Shown here in pieces: positions 24,071 through 36,100 of a stretch of DNA of 64,000 nucleotides. Made by a program: the position numbers and the translations under genes. This DNA is from Rostratula benghalensis. Its lineage: Eukaryota > Chordata > Aves > Charadriiformes > Rostratulidae. The stretch spans positions 2,679,405 to 2,743,404 of the forward strand of contig VXAI01000090.1 of the NCBI GenBank assembly GCA_013399305.1, written 5' to 3'. The notes below the pieces were generated by a model. It saw nothing but the letters and a program-made list of their open reading frames with translations. It ran no database searches and was not told the DNA's origin. Within the stretch, counting starts at the first letter, position 1, and each line of letters starts with the position of its first letter.

Positions 24071-26544
24071 TAGTTCTACCGTCTTCTGGGCCTTTCCTTA
24101 CATCACTTTCTAACACGAAAGGTGTTGGGTTTTTTCTCGCAATCACTTTTTTTTTTTCCTTGTTTTTTTAACAACTGTTCTGTAGCTAACTTCTACAAAG
24201 CTTGAGATTTTTAGCTGGGGAAAGGGGTTGACCCACCTAACAAGGACTCTCTAACCTTAAAGCTGTCACAGCTGATACTGCACAGCTGCAGCTCTCCTGC
24301 TGTTTGGGAGATGGAGAAACACTTGGGAGCCAAACACGAGCGGTTCCTCTTCCTGGTGCTGGTGCAGCACTGAAGGTCAATCGCACTGTACTACAGGCTC
24401 TTCTATTCTCAAACTCACCTGACCCAGCTGAGTTGTCAAAGGCTCACCACAAAGAGCAAAAGAGGATTTTCATGGTAGGGTGATGGTCCTAATTCCATGC
24501 ACGAGCCAGGCAGAGAGATGGGTGTTCTGGACAAAAAGCAACATAGAGAAGGAGATGTTTTAATGTTTTACCAAAGAGTAAAGAGGGACTAAACTGTAAA
24601 GAAGCTCCCTCTTAAAGTGTAGAACTGATGTTATCCCACTGGATAAAAGAAGATAAATAGCTTTTACACAACTACATGGTTAACGGAAAAGCCATACTTC
24701 TTGCAATACAACCAAAGAAGAAAATAAATCAGGTTTTCCAAAATGACACTGACAAACTCCCAAGGATACAAAATTGAAGACTAAATAATTGCAGATTAGA
24801 AACTTCTGAAGTAACAGAAAGGGAGAGCTCAGAAGTCTAATGCTACTTCTCCCCCAAATTTGCACTAAAATCCAAATTAATTGGTCATGCATGAATGTGT
24901 GGTGTCGCAAATTGTAAAATTTGTTTATGATTAACTGCTCTGTAAGAACATTTGCTTTCTAAGGAAGGAAGAATATTGAGATATGTGTAAAATGGGATAA
25001 AAAAAGTACACTATTGAATAAATCAGCATTTTTAATTCATGTCAAGTTCATGCTCCCTCTTGTTATGGTAGATAGATAGGAGTCAAAAAGCCCCAAACCG
25101 CATGACTTCTAAATTTTCTAGATCAAGAGTAAGTGGCAGTATGGAACATTGACCCAAAAGGGAAATCAGTGGTTGCAAAGGCAACGTTTCACTCACCTTA
25201 AGGAGCAAGGAGAGAAACAAGGAGGTTGGAATCTATTTAAATCCTGGAAAAGAAAATAATTAAGGGCATATTATGACTATGTGGAATTGGTTACTAGAGA
25301 GCATCACTGGGTTCATATGAGACAGTCCAGTCAGAAACAGCTTCTACATCCTGTGTGATATACAGACTTCGTTTGGAGGTTCGGACTTGGAGATATTGTA
25401 AATGCTGACGTGATTGCATGGCAATTCCCTCAAATTTTTTTTTTTCCCTTAACTGTTTTGTATGAATACAAGGAGGAAGTTTGGATGGGTCCTTCCAAGA
25501 GTAAACATATGATTTTCAACTGAAAAATTCATATTCAAATGAGTGCCTTTTTCATCAGGTGTCAGACTGGAAAAATAACGCCACTTTGCTGTTCTAGTAA
25601 CTTGTTTCTATTGCACCATGTAGTATCTATTCTCAAGAATCAGAAGTAATTAAGTGTAAATGCAAGCTCCAAACAGGCTGCTATCAATGTTCTATTAGCA
25701 AATCTAAGTTACAAATGCAAAATATGAAAGTTTAGGCATCAAAAATTACTTTACTTTTCCCAGTGGTAGTCAGGTTTCCAGTATTTTAATAAGGAAATAA
25801 AAATGCTCAAATCAGCGTTATTTATACAGTCCAACAATAGTGATTAAGTTGTATAAATTTATTAACTAGTATGTCTTAATTTGCAGTGAAACAGTAGAAT
25901 AAAAAACCCACTAAGAATTGCAGAAGGTGATAATTATGAGTTTACATACCAAAACCAGAAAATACATGGAAAAAATAGTTCAGCTGCTGTGTGATATTTT
26001 TTTTTTTTTACTTTTTCTTGCCTTTCAGCATCTCAGTATGGCTGTCTTCTCTGATAAAGCTATTTTTTCATTCATACATGGAAGAAGGCTTAAACTAACA
26101 GTAGTAGTCACTCTGTTTACAAGAAGAATAGGCATGCTAAATGAATGCTGACATTAAATACCACGTGAGAATGTTATTTCTGATTTTTTATTCACAAAAG
26201 TTCCTGTAACATTAACATGCAACCCCGAATTCCTTCTCTCCTGCTTATGCAGAATTTGATAAGCACTCAAGTGCTTTGTTTGTGTGCAAGCAGCTCTTTT
26301 ATAAAAACACACAACTCAAAGGGGACATTACACTGTTCAGCTTTCTCAAAGCCAAGGCATTGAGTAAAGGTGATTCAAACCAACTTTTACTTTGGGTGGT
26401 TTTGAAGTAATGATATGATGGAGGAGAAGAGCAGTAGCAGATAAATAGCAGGAATCATGGGCTCAGGGAGTATAGGTTTCTTTAATACTGCCACAGAGGA
26501 TAAATGAGGAAAAGGGCATTAATAGAACAAGTCAATAATTGGTT
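24071..26544. other. Intergenic, nothing recognised
   Basis: AT-rich sequence without recognisable exon, repeat family or RNA gene. In placental mammals the interval between BEND6 and ZNF451 contains the hAT-derived gene KIAA1586. No counterpart is visible here. Confidence 0.6.
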
Positions 26545-28606
26545 GCAGAACTGGTGTTGGTGACAGGGTTTTGAGCTGTAGGGACATGGGACCCTCTACC
26601 TGAGAGAGATGAGATCCACCTCACTAAGCCTCGCAAAGCAGCTGCTGGCCAACTGTGTAATTAGGGCTTTAAATGAAGAATGAAGGGGGAGGGAGCAAGT
26701 AACCAGCAGTCCTGTGGTTACAGGGAGTAAGGGTGTGATGGACATGGTGAAAGAGCTATGGGCATGGAGTGATGTGATGGGAATGGAGCACTAAATCAAC
26801 AAAATGGGGCTTAAGTGGAGTCACCTCCAGCACTTGCATGTAAACAAGGAAATGCCTTCAAGGCACCACAATGGAGAAATCCCCCACTCCCTTTCTAGGG
26901 ATTCAATATGCTGGGATGCCTCTCTAAAGTGCCTGTATACTAATGCATGCAGTATGAGCAATAGACATGATGAGTTAGACATCTGTGAGCAGCTGCAGGG
27001 CTAGGATCCTATTGAGATCATAAAGATGTGGTGGGATGGCTCCTGTGACTTCCATTACAGTGAAGGGATGTAGGGACGGACAGACTAGGAAGACAAGGAT
27101 GGGATGTGCCCTCTATGTGAAAGAGCAGATGGAGTGCATGGAGCTCTGCCTGGGGCTGGATGAGGAACTGAATGAGAGTTTACGGGTGACGATTAAAGAG
27201 AGGACAGGTAAAGGTGACATTACAGTGGGTGTCTGCTATAGGACGCCTGTCCAGGAAGAACAAGTGGATGAGGGAGACACATAGGAGTAGCCTCACATTC
27301 ACAAGGCCCCGTCCTTATGGGGGACTTCAACCACCTAGATACCTGCTGGAGGGACAACACACCAGGGCATAAGCAATCCAGGAGGTTTCTGGAGTGCACT
27401 GGTAATTCTTCCAAGTCATATAGGAGCCAGCAAGGATCAATGAAGTGCAATGCTTCGCTGGACCTCATACCAACAAGGGACTTATTGGGAATGCAAAGCT
27501 CAAAGGCAGCCTTGGCTGCAGTGACCATGAGATGATGGAGCTCAAAATCCCAAGAGGAGGCAGTAAGGTAAAAAGCAGGCTCCTGGACTTCAGGAGACTA
27601 AACTCTGGTCTCTCCAAAGATCTGCTTGGAAAAGTGCTGTGGGATAAGGTCCTGAAGGGAAGACAGCCCAAGAAAGCTGATTAATATTCAAAGATCACCC
27701 ACTCCACACTCATGAGTAGTTCATCCAGCAAATAGGAAGTCAGTGTTGATCCAAATCAAATGCAAAAAGGAAGCATACAAAGGGTGGAAGCACAGATGGG
27801 CAATCTGTGAGGAATACAGAAACATTGTTCAAGCATGTAATGATGAAGTTAGAAAAGCTAAAGCCCACCTGGAACTGGATCTAGCTGGGGATGTCAAAGA
27901 CAACACGAATGGCTTCTGTAAGTTCGTAGGTGACAAAAGGACGACTAGGGAAAATGCAGACCCATTGCTAAATGAGATGAGTGACCTGGTAACATAGGAC
28001 ATGGAAAAGGCTGAGTTACTGAAACGCCGCTTTTGCCTCATTCTTTGCTAGCAAGACCAGTCTTCAGGAATCCCAGGTCCCAGAGACCAGGCAAGACAGA
28101 CCCTTGGTGGAAAAGGATCAGGTCAGGGCATACTTAAGCAAACTGGATATACCTAAATCCATAGGCCCTGATGGGATGCACCCGTGAGTGCTGAGGGAGC
28201 TGGCATATATCATTATGAGGCCACTCTTCATAATGTTTAGAAGGAGAGGTGCCCAAGGACTGAGGGAAAGCAAATGTTACTTCCATCTTCAAGGAGAACA
28301 CATGGAACTCCAGTCTGGTTAGCCTCACCCTCATCCCTGGGAAGGTAATGGGGCAGCTCATCCTGGAAACCAGGCACTTCAGCGACAGGAAAATCATCAG
28401 GAGCCATCAGTAGGGCATTACCAAGAGGGAACCATGCATGACCAACTTGATGAACTTCTATGATAAAGTGACTTGACCTGGCTGATAAGGGGAGAGCAAT
28501 GGACCTCGTCTATCTGGGCTTTGCTACGGCCTCTGGCACTGTCTCCCGTAGCATCCTCACAGACAGGCTGGTGACATCTGAGCTGGACGGGCAGTCTGTG
28601 AAGAGG
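26545..28606 (+). mobile_element. CR1 LINE, 5'/endonuclease-RT portion, 3' half missing
   Basis: The order is a leader-like segment (26545-26790), then an endonuclease-like frame with CALYVKEQMECMELCLGLDE and GDITVGVCYRTP (27036-27284). Then come MGDFNHLDTCWRDNTPGHKQ (27317 on), SLGCSDHEMMELKI, the linker KKEAYKGWKHRWAICEEYRN, and VGDKRTTRENADPLLNEMSD. It continues through the GPDGMHP and SLTLIPGKVMGQLI regions to a decayed YLGFATASGTVSRSIL at 28505-28552 (ancestral YLDFSKAFDTVSH). Numerous stops and frameshifts show it is dead. The second half of reverse transcriptase and the 3' UTR are absent, unlike a normal 5'-truncated LINE. Confidence 0.93.
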
Positions 28607-28959
28607 ACAGCAAACCGGCCGCCTGCAGCAGGGACAGGTGCCCAGCCGAAGCGACACCCCGCTGGGACCGCCCCCGCCGCCTCAGCGCTTCTCCCGCCTT
28701 TCCTTCCCCGTCAGCCCCAGTGGCCGCCACCCTCCTCTCCCTGCCCCGGAAGCGGCGTGGGGTTTTTCCTCCTTCCAGCAGGAACTCCGGGCGACCCAAC
28801 TGAAGGCGGAAGTGGGGAGGCAAGAAGTTACTGAAGGAAAGAGCCCCGAAAGGCGGCTGCTGGGAGGCGGGGGGCTGCGCCATGGTGCTGTCGCGGTAGC
28901 GGCGGCACCCGCCATGGGGGTAGAGGAGGAGGAGGGGGAGCCAGGCGAAGCAGGCGGCA

Positions 28960-28979
28960 ACTACAAATCCCGGCAAGCC
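28960..28979 (+). promoter_or_regulatory. ZNF451: ZNF143/THAP11-type promoter site
   Basis: ACTACAAATCCCGGCAAGCC closely matches the ACTACAnnTCCCrGCATGCC consensus found near start sites of many vertebrate CpG-island genes. It suggests the ZNF451 start lies just downstream. Confidence 0.75.
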
Positions 28980-29152
28980 GTGAGGCGCTGTCGCCCCACC
29001 TCTCCCTTCCCCGTCGCTTTTGGGTTGAAGAGGAAGCGGAGGCGCGCTGGGTCGGGGTGCTGGTGTCCCTTGGAGTGCGAACGGCGGGGTGAGCGGCGCC
29101 GGGCATTGTGAGCGGTGCGGGAGCGGTCGCTTAGCGACCCAACCGCCGCCGG

Positions 29153-29174
29153 GCGGGCCGGGCCGGGCCGGGCC
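29153..29174. repeat. Short GGGCC tandem repeat
   Basis: Four tandem GGGCC units follow a GGGC in the promoter. The G-runs could form a quadruplex near the start of transcription. Confidence 0.8.
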
Positions 29175-29730
29175 AGGTGCGGGCGCCTGGCGAGGCCTCC
29201 GTGTCCTCATCCGCCGCCCACCCGGAGCCGTGGCGAGGCTGGGGGGGTGTCGGTGCGGGTAAGGAGACGTGAGTCAGCACGGCCGCCCTGACGGGGCCGG
29301 CCGCCCTGGGGCGGGCCGCCGTTCCGCCTCCCTCACGGACGTCTTGCTTTCGGCAGGAGGCTGCTTGCTTTGAAGCAAGAAGCTCGGCCTTCTGGCGCTG
29401 CTGCTGCAGTCTTACAGTGACCAAAGGCATTAGAAATACCTGTAGCTGCTGACTATGCCTCAACTTGTCCCCGCGTCTGTTTGTGAACCGTCCTCTGTGT
29501 CGTAGCGGTAGCGCGGCGTCCTTAGGCCAGCTCTGGGATGCCTCAGCAGTCAAGGTTTTCACACTTAAACGTGTTAATGAGCTCTGGCAGTACACTATAG
29601 CCACAGCTGCTGGGGAAATATAGGTATTGGGATGCTTTGTAGATCAAGCCACGTTTTGAATATTTGGGAAAAAAAATTAGGAATGTGATTAGAGTAAAAA
29701 TTGTTGTCCTTTATTCTGGCATTACTGATA

Positions 29731-29945
29731 ATCATAGAATGGCTTGGGTTGGAAGGGACCTTAAGGATCATTGAGTTCCAACCCCCCTGCCCTGGGCAGG
29801 AACACCTCCTGCTAGAGCAGGTTGCTCAAAGCCTTACACAGCCTGGCCTTGGACACTTCCAGGGATGGGGCATCCACAGCTTCTCTGGGCAACCTGTTCC
29901 AGTGCCTCACTGACCTCACAGTAAATAATTTCTTCCTGATAATCA
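29731..29945 (-). mobile_element. CR1 LINE 3' tail fragment
   Basis: ATCATAGAATGGCTTGGGTT, then GGAAGGGACCTTAAGGATCA, then CTCTGGGCAACCTGTTCCAG is a well-preserved antisense CR1 3' end. It lies in the first intron of ZNF451, about 150 bp upstream of the exon with the start codon. Confidence 0.95.
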
Positions 29946-30090
29946 GGAATAATTGTTGGCAAATGATCTAGAGAGGCTTGTTGAGTGCAAACAGGCTGTA
30001 AAGCCGAATTGGGTATAAAATGGAAAGTGTACAGTTAAAGAAAATTGCAAAATAAAATGATGAAGAATGTTTTTGTTTGCTTCTGTTTAG

Positions 30091-30174
30091 ATAATGGAGT
30101 CTTGTAGCTCTATCGACATGCATGAGAGTGAATCAGCGACTTCTGAAAGCGAAGATGAGATTCAGTTTGTTGGA
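30091..30174 (+). CDS. ZNF451: ZNF451 first coding exon (SIM1)
   Basis: Acceptor TTCTGTTTAG, then ATA ATG. It encodes [20 protein letters not shown], then DEIQFVG, with donor GGA|GTAAGT, phase 0. IQFV is the first SUMO-interacting motif. The first 15 residues are unlike human, but the acidic EDEIQFV matches. An upstream ATG at 28914 could join in frame through a donor at 28980. That segment overlaps the ZNF143-type site, so I do not use it. Confidence 0.92.
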
Positions 30175-33100
30175 GTAAGTAGATCTTGAATTGGAAACGT
30201 ACTGCCTGTTATTGTAAATATGCTACCAGTAGCCTGATAAAATGGGAGGGGGGGTCTTTCTGTACTGTGTTGATGATCTCAATTATATTTTGATGGAAAG
30301 TGTTACTTTTGTGTTTAAAGGTAATTTAATTTGTAAATCTCTGGCAGACAACAAATTTACGTTAAAGCTTTATCTATCCCTTCCTTGGAAGTGTGTAAGA
30401 TGATACCAGTTGGTCCTGTAGAGGGAATATAGACTTGAGTATCTGAGCAGGTGAATGGGGGATTGCAGTGATCAGCGAGGTGTATGAGAAGTCACTGTAG
30501 ATTACTTTTCTGGTAATCATATTGCATAATGTTCATTAGTAGTCCCACTGAAGGAATAAAGCACTGCTCACTCTACGAAATGGTGTCAAACGCACTATAC
30601 TTTGTTTAGAAAAAGAGGAAGTAAGGGGGTAGAGGCCTTAAACAGTCTTTTCAAATTGTGAAGCACTGTATAGTAGCTACAGTACAACACCTGGTATAAT
30701 GTTGACGTGTGGCTTATGTGTATGTAACTTTAAGACACTTATATCTCTTGAATGTCCAAGAAAAGCAGAATGTCTTTTATGCTGCCTGTGTTTTGGCCTC
30801 AGTCTGTCATCAGTAAAGTGATGCTAGATGGTAGAGATACATGCAAGAATGGAGAGGTTATTTTCCCTAAAGAAAGAGTCATGTGAATAAGATCAAGTGG
30901 CTAATAGATGCAAGAACTGATAGCAGCTTGTTTCCTATGGATTTGTCTCTGTATTAATGCTGAAGAATAACTAGATGGTTAGGGTTCTTTTTTTGTTTGT
31001 TTGTTTTTTTCACTGTGTTTGATTAAAGCCTGAGTTAAATACATATTTTTTCCTGCAGAGCTCTCAAGTATGAGGGATATATATTTTTTCAAAAATTACA
31101 AGTGGTTATATCTGAGACTTCTTGGTCTTTTAGCTGATTTGGTCAAAATTGACAAATGAGTTCGAACTTCACTGTGTACACACACAAGCATTTATGTGTG
31201 GCATGATTGTGTAAGCTTAATTTTCTTGAAACACTGGGCAAAGAATGAGGAAGCTAGTATAACTTTGAATGGGTAATGATGGAAGGGCTGCTGGAATGCC
31301 AAGAGCAATAACTTAAAGAAAAGAGACTTACTAAAGTCATTGTTTGAGCTACCGTTTTTTTCCTTGGTTTTGCCTGTGGACCAGTGGTGATTGCTTCCGA
31401 GAGAGGCTGGTATATCTAGGAAGATGACTGTGCTTAGGCTTGTTTGTGCAGGCTTGGTATCTTGGGGTGAGGAGCTTACCATTGTCATTGATGAACAGAA
31501 TGGGAAAGGATGTAACCCTGGCCATCACCTAATGTCAGCAATGTGTCCTTAAATTCCAGTTTGCCCCTCTGAGTTAGGGTGAACCTGGACTTTGCTAAAG
31601 GATTTTGGAACTATTTGCTTAGCTTTAGATCATCGTTTCTATATAATCATGTGTATGACTAGAAGTGTATAAGCTTCATAAATGTTGTGTATGAATGCTA
31701 CCTGATCATCCAAGTACTGTTTTCTGTATGTCCTGATGACCCAGTATACTGGTGGTACTGTATAAATTGAATTAGAGAAGCCACTTGGGTACCTCAACCT
31801 GTGCTCATTTTGATAGAAAACAAACAGTTGTAGGCCATGTGATACTTGTGGGTTTTGTCCTTTTTTTTTTTTTTTTTCCTTGAAAGTGAGATGGCTTTTT
31901 GGTGTGGTGGTGTTTTTGTTTGGGCGTTTTATATCTTTTTCCATGTGAATCCCTGGTCTTAAGGTGTTTGAATTCTTACTGTAGGACTATGACAAATAGC
32001 CCTCATTTGATGGACCAAAAGCAATCTCTGCTGCTGCTGCCGCCAGAATTTTTGGGCTTTTATGGTCAGATTTACCCTCATTCTGGAAACTTAAAACTGT
32101 TCTTCCATAATTTCCCACCTCTTAATTCTACATTACAATATATTTTGACCATTTAAAATCACTAAATTCTAAGTTTTGCACACCAGCAGAAAAGTAGAAT
32201 TTAATCTACAGTGCAAGTCATTATTCCTGATGGATTGAATTTTTAGGAAAGGATGGTCCACCCCCCATTCTGTTTCCTTAAGAAGAATAAAGCAAAAATG
32301 AAGAGAATCACAGATCTAATGGGTTCTGTAGTACTTCAGTAGACAGATTATTTAAATTGCAGTAGTCTGCACTGAAAGTATTGGATTTCTGCTGAATTGT
32401 TTTGGGTTTTCTTAATGATCCACTTGTAATTTTTTTTTTTTTTAATATCTTTAAAGATGTTTTTCAATAAAGGTGATATCTGAAGAACACTTGGCCCTGG
32501 GATATACCAAAATTAAGTGTTTTGCTGAAACATGATCACTACCATTTAAATATCTTATTTCCTTTCCCCCCAGGTGTTAAGTATTAGATATACAGACTCA
32601 AGTGTTTCGCTCTCTGGCATCACAGCAGAAACAAAATAAAATTGTAGAGGTGTTACAAAGCATCTCTGAAGCAGGACTTTTATTTTTGCTCCCAACCCCA
32701 AATTTTTGCTTCCAACCCCCTGGCAATCTTTTGTATTTGCTAGGTCAAAGAAATTAAAACTTTCTAAGTGCAGGTTGGCTCACTCAGCAGTCTTCAAGTT
32801 GAGAATCTGCTTATACAAAGATTTGAGCACAAATACTACAATTTGTGTCAGACTTTTAAACTTATTTTCATGTAAGCTTGTTCCAGGATAATTAGTGTGT
32901 TGCCATGTGTATAGGCAATTATACTTGCATAATTATTTTGTCAAAGATATGATAAATGTGTGGCCACATGTATTGAAAGCTCATTTCATGCTTTCGGTAT
33001 GCTAGTGTGCATGTAATTATGCAAAAGTTTAATTGTGCTTCTTAAGTAAACTGAGTATTTGTTCTGAATCCATGTAGAACTAAAAACTGAACAATCAAAC

Positions 33101-36100
33101 CATACATGAGGTGTCAGTGGACTGAGTGTCTGTTAGCTAGTCCTGATTACCCAGATCAGGGTTGAAATGAAGGAGGGAGGAAAAAGTGAGACCACAATTT
33201 AGGACTTTGTGTTAAAACTTCTGGAGGCAGTAAAAATGAGCTTCATAGGACTCATTTGTGTTCAAATTGAAATGCAACCTGAAAAGTTGTACAGACAAGT
33301 TGTGTAGTAAGAGGCATAAAGTTCAAAAGGAAAAAATGAACATTTTGTGTGTGCAAACAACATTTTAAAAAGTGTAATATTAGTTGTGTTAAATTGAACT
33401 TACTGTTCTGGTCACTAGAAGTTCCTAGCCTTGAAAGCAAGTTATTCAGCTTTTACAACTGTCAATTTCCCAACTCTCGTAGTTGTTGAATGCAGGGAGT
33501 AAACAGAACTAAGAAAAATCTCTGCATTTGAAGAAGCTACAGCTGTTAGGATGTTACAATCAGAGCTGAACATTTCAAAACACACCATTGAACTGATTGG
33601 ACCAGTCAGGTGATCTGAGTGTGTCACTTGCTCACACCCATTGTTTAATAAAAATTAATTTCTTATAAGTTTATAGAGGTCAGTTTCTAGAAAAGCAAAT
33701 GTATTTTTTTCCTTGTTTTTAAATTTCATTTAGAAACCATATTCTTTTTATTTATTTAATCATAAAAAGTTAAACATGCTTTTGGAGTAATTTGAGGCCT
33801 GCAGCTTGATGTATGTAAGCTTTTGTCCTCCATCCACGATGTCATCCCTCTTCCTCCCCAGTGAGAGAACAAGGTTTGTTTATGCCTGACCAGCTGAACT
33901 GCCTTACAGCCTTGAAAGGTGGAAGAATGTAAAGAATGAGATGTAGTAGGGACAGTAGAGAGAATTGCAGCATGCATATTCTCTCCACTACTTCTCATGA
34001 GGCAATAAATCTTTCTAGCCTGCCCAGGTTGGTTGATTGTTAAGATCTTAAGGACGCTGCCCAATATATGGCAGAGATAATGGATATAGTACTGTATATT
34101 TTCATGAAGTCAGCCTGCTGACTATCCAAAGTCCTCCTCTTGTCTGAAAAACTTCTCTTTGTAACAACTGAAGAATACCAACCCCCCAAATTGAAACTAT
34201 CTTTGCATTTGGTTTATTTATTGTGAGGCTAGATAGTAACTTTCAGAATTTGGATGGGAAATGTTTTCTGGCATATTGGTTAACTTTGTCTCTCACTGAA
34301 GATGTGTACACATGGGACCTTGCATGTGACTTAGGGGCACTAGGAATATTTTTATTTGGTGCATGTAGACTTACTCATCCTGTTTCATGTTATTATACTG
34401 ATTATTTAGTTGGCATTTGGTAATGCTGCAGCATGATACGGGCTTTTTTTTTTATTATTACATCAGATTATGTGGACATAGTGTTTCTTTGTTTCCCTTT
34501 AAAAATTGAAGACTTGTTGCAGTAGGTGTGGATGGAGCTGCAGACATTATTTTGTACATCTTTAAATTTATGTACATAAACTTGCGTACTTACATAACTT
34601 AGGTATATTGTTTGGGTTGCTGATTGTAATCTTTTTTCTCTTTCTGCTTTTTTGTGTTGATATCAACATTCTACTGTCTGCTAGAACCTTGTAGTAGAAA
34701 TGTTCAAATTGGTTTGAACAGGAACATACACACGTGTGTGCACAAGCACCAGACAGAATGAATAAAAGGAGGCATATGAAGGCCTGTAAATCAACTGGTA
34801 TTGATACTTCTTAGACCAGCAGGTCACTGAGGTCAAACCATCTGCATAAAGTTTCTGAAAATATTCAGATCAAGAAAGCAAGGGACAGCATTCAGGGCTT
34901 AAACCATTAAGATGACAACAGAAAGATGGGGCCTTAAGACATCCTAAGACAAACCAGTAACCAATAACGTTTAGTGACTCACAGAGGAGGGGGCAGTGTG
35001 GAGAGAGGCAAAAGACTGGAAATACACAGAAGGAGCACATGGCTGCTGAGCTAGGAATAATAGAGAGGACTGAAGTACTTGTTGATAGGCAGGGTCCCTT
35101 GTTGTCCATATAGCTACTTGGAGTCCTGATCAGGCTTCCTGGATGTGTGTCTTTGCAACTGAATGCTGGACAGACTATTTGGACGTGTGTCTCTGCACTT
35201 TGAGTATGTGGTATGAATACGTGAAATGTATTTTCTTTTACAATAAAATTATTGTGATTCCAATACAGAGGAGACACTTGTAACTTGCTTATGGAATATC
35301 TCCTCAGGGAGGAGTAGCCTTTAGCGTTTAAATGTGTATGAAACTGCTTCCCACTTCATGTTTGAAATGCTTAAGGAGTTTACTTTCTTTTGGAGCTGAA
35401 ATTTAATTTGTGTCTTTTAACCAAATCAAACCCCGGAAAAAAACCAAACAACAAACCACACACAAAAAAATGAAATCTAAGTGAAATCTAAGACTGTTCC
35501 TCTCTTGGTAACAGCCTACTACCCTTTTACCATTGCGTTAATGTTGCAAGTTGAATATCTTTAAAAATGTAGATCTATGTTGATTGAGAAAAAGTAATAT
35601 ATACAATTATTAAGCAAGTGAAGCCTGTTAATTTGACACACACNNNNNNNNNNNCACCCTCCTCACCCCCCCCAATTAATTATTTGTGAATACTTATTTA
35701 TTTGCCTGTTTAACCAATTGTGTGGATTAGTCTGTTAGGTGGAAAAGTTACCATGCAGGGATTTTATTACTACACCCTCTTGAAACCTTGGTGAAATTCT
35801 CTAGGCGTTGCTAATGTTGACAGTGTGCTGTAATGCATGCAACATTTTATCTCTGAGGAAGACAATTTAATGCTTTTCTGTGTGTGTTTAACACTTTTTC
35901 AGGAAGGACCTTTGAGACCTGTACTTGAATGCATTGATCTTATCAGTAGTGAGGATGAAGAACCTAGCAGCAGTTCTTACATTCATGTGAGTATGTTGTA
36001 ACATATTTGGGAATTTCCCGGTTGAATAAAATAATTGGTCTCCTGTATTTTTTTTTCCTCATCAATTACTCTTCAGAAAAAAAATATTAGAGATATTTTT

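Larger units (their letters stand above)
28630..29350. promoter_or_regulatory. ZNF451: CpG island promoter of ZNF451
   Basis: A sharp GC/CpG-rich block lies directly after the CR1 fragment and about 0.8 kb upstream of the first ZNF451 coding exon. It contains ETS-like GGCGGAAGTG (28806-28815), a ZNF143/THAP11-type site (28960-28979) and a GGGCC repeat (29153-29174). A donor-like GCGG|GTAAGGAG near 29258 could end a non-coding exon 1. There is no TATA box. Confidence 0.85.
30175..35902 (+). other. ZNF451: ZNF451 intron between the two SIM exons
   Basis: A 5.7-kb AT-rich intron. It holds the LTR-like block at 34690-35280, the N gap and several T-runs (31861-31877, 32429-32443). No other element was recognised. 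Confidence 0.7.

Noticed and set aside
27036..27535. Short frames with endonuclease-like sequence as genes
   Set aside because: They are fragments of one decayed CR1 LINE broken by stops and frameshifts.
28914..28979. Possible upstream coding exon for ZNF451 (MGVEEEEGEPGEAGG...) joining in frame to 30091
   Set aside because: The donor would fall at the end of the ZNF143-type site, which usually lies upstream of transcription. The frame match has a one-in-three chance.
28557..29210. Long proline-rich open frame on the minus strand in the ZNF451 promoter
   Set aside because: Again a GC-driven open frame across a CpG island, with no recognisable protein and no splice logic.
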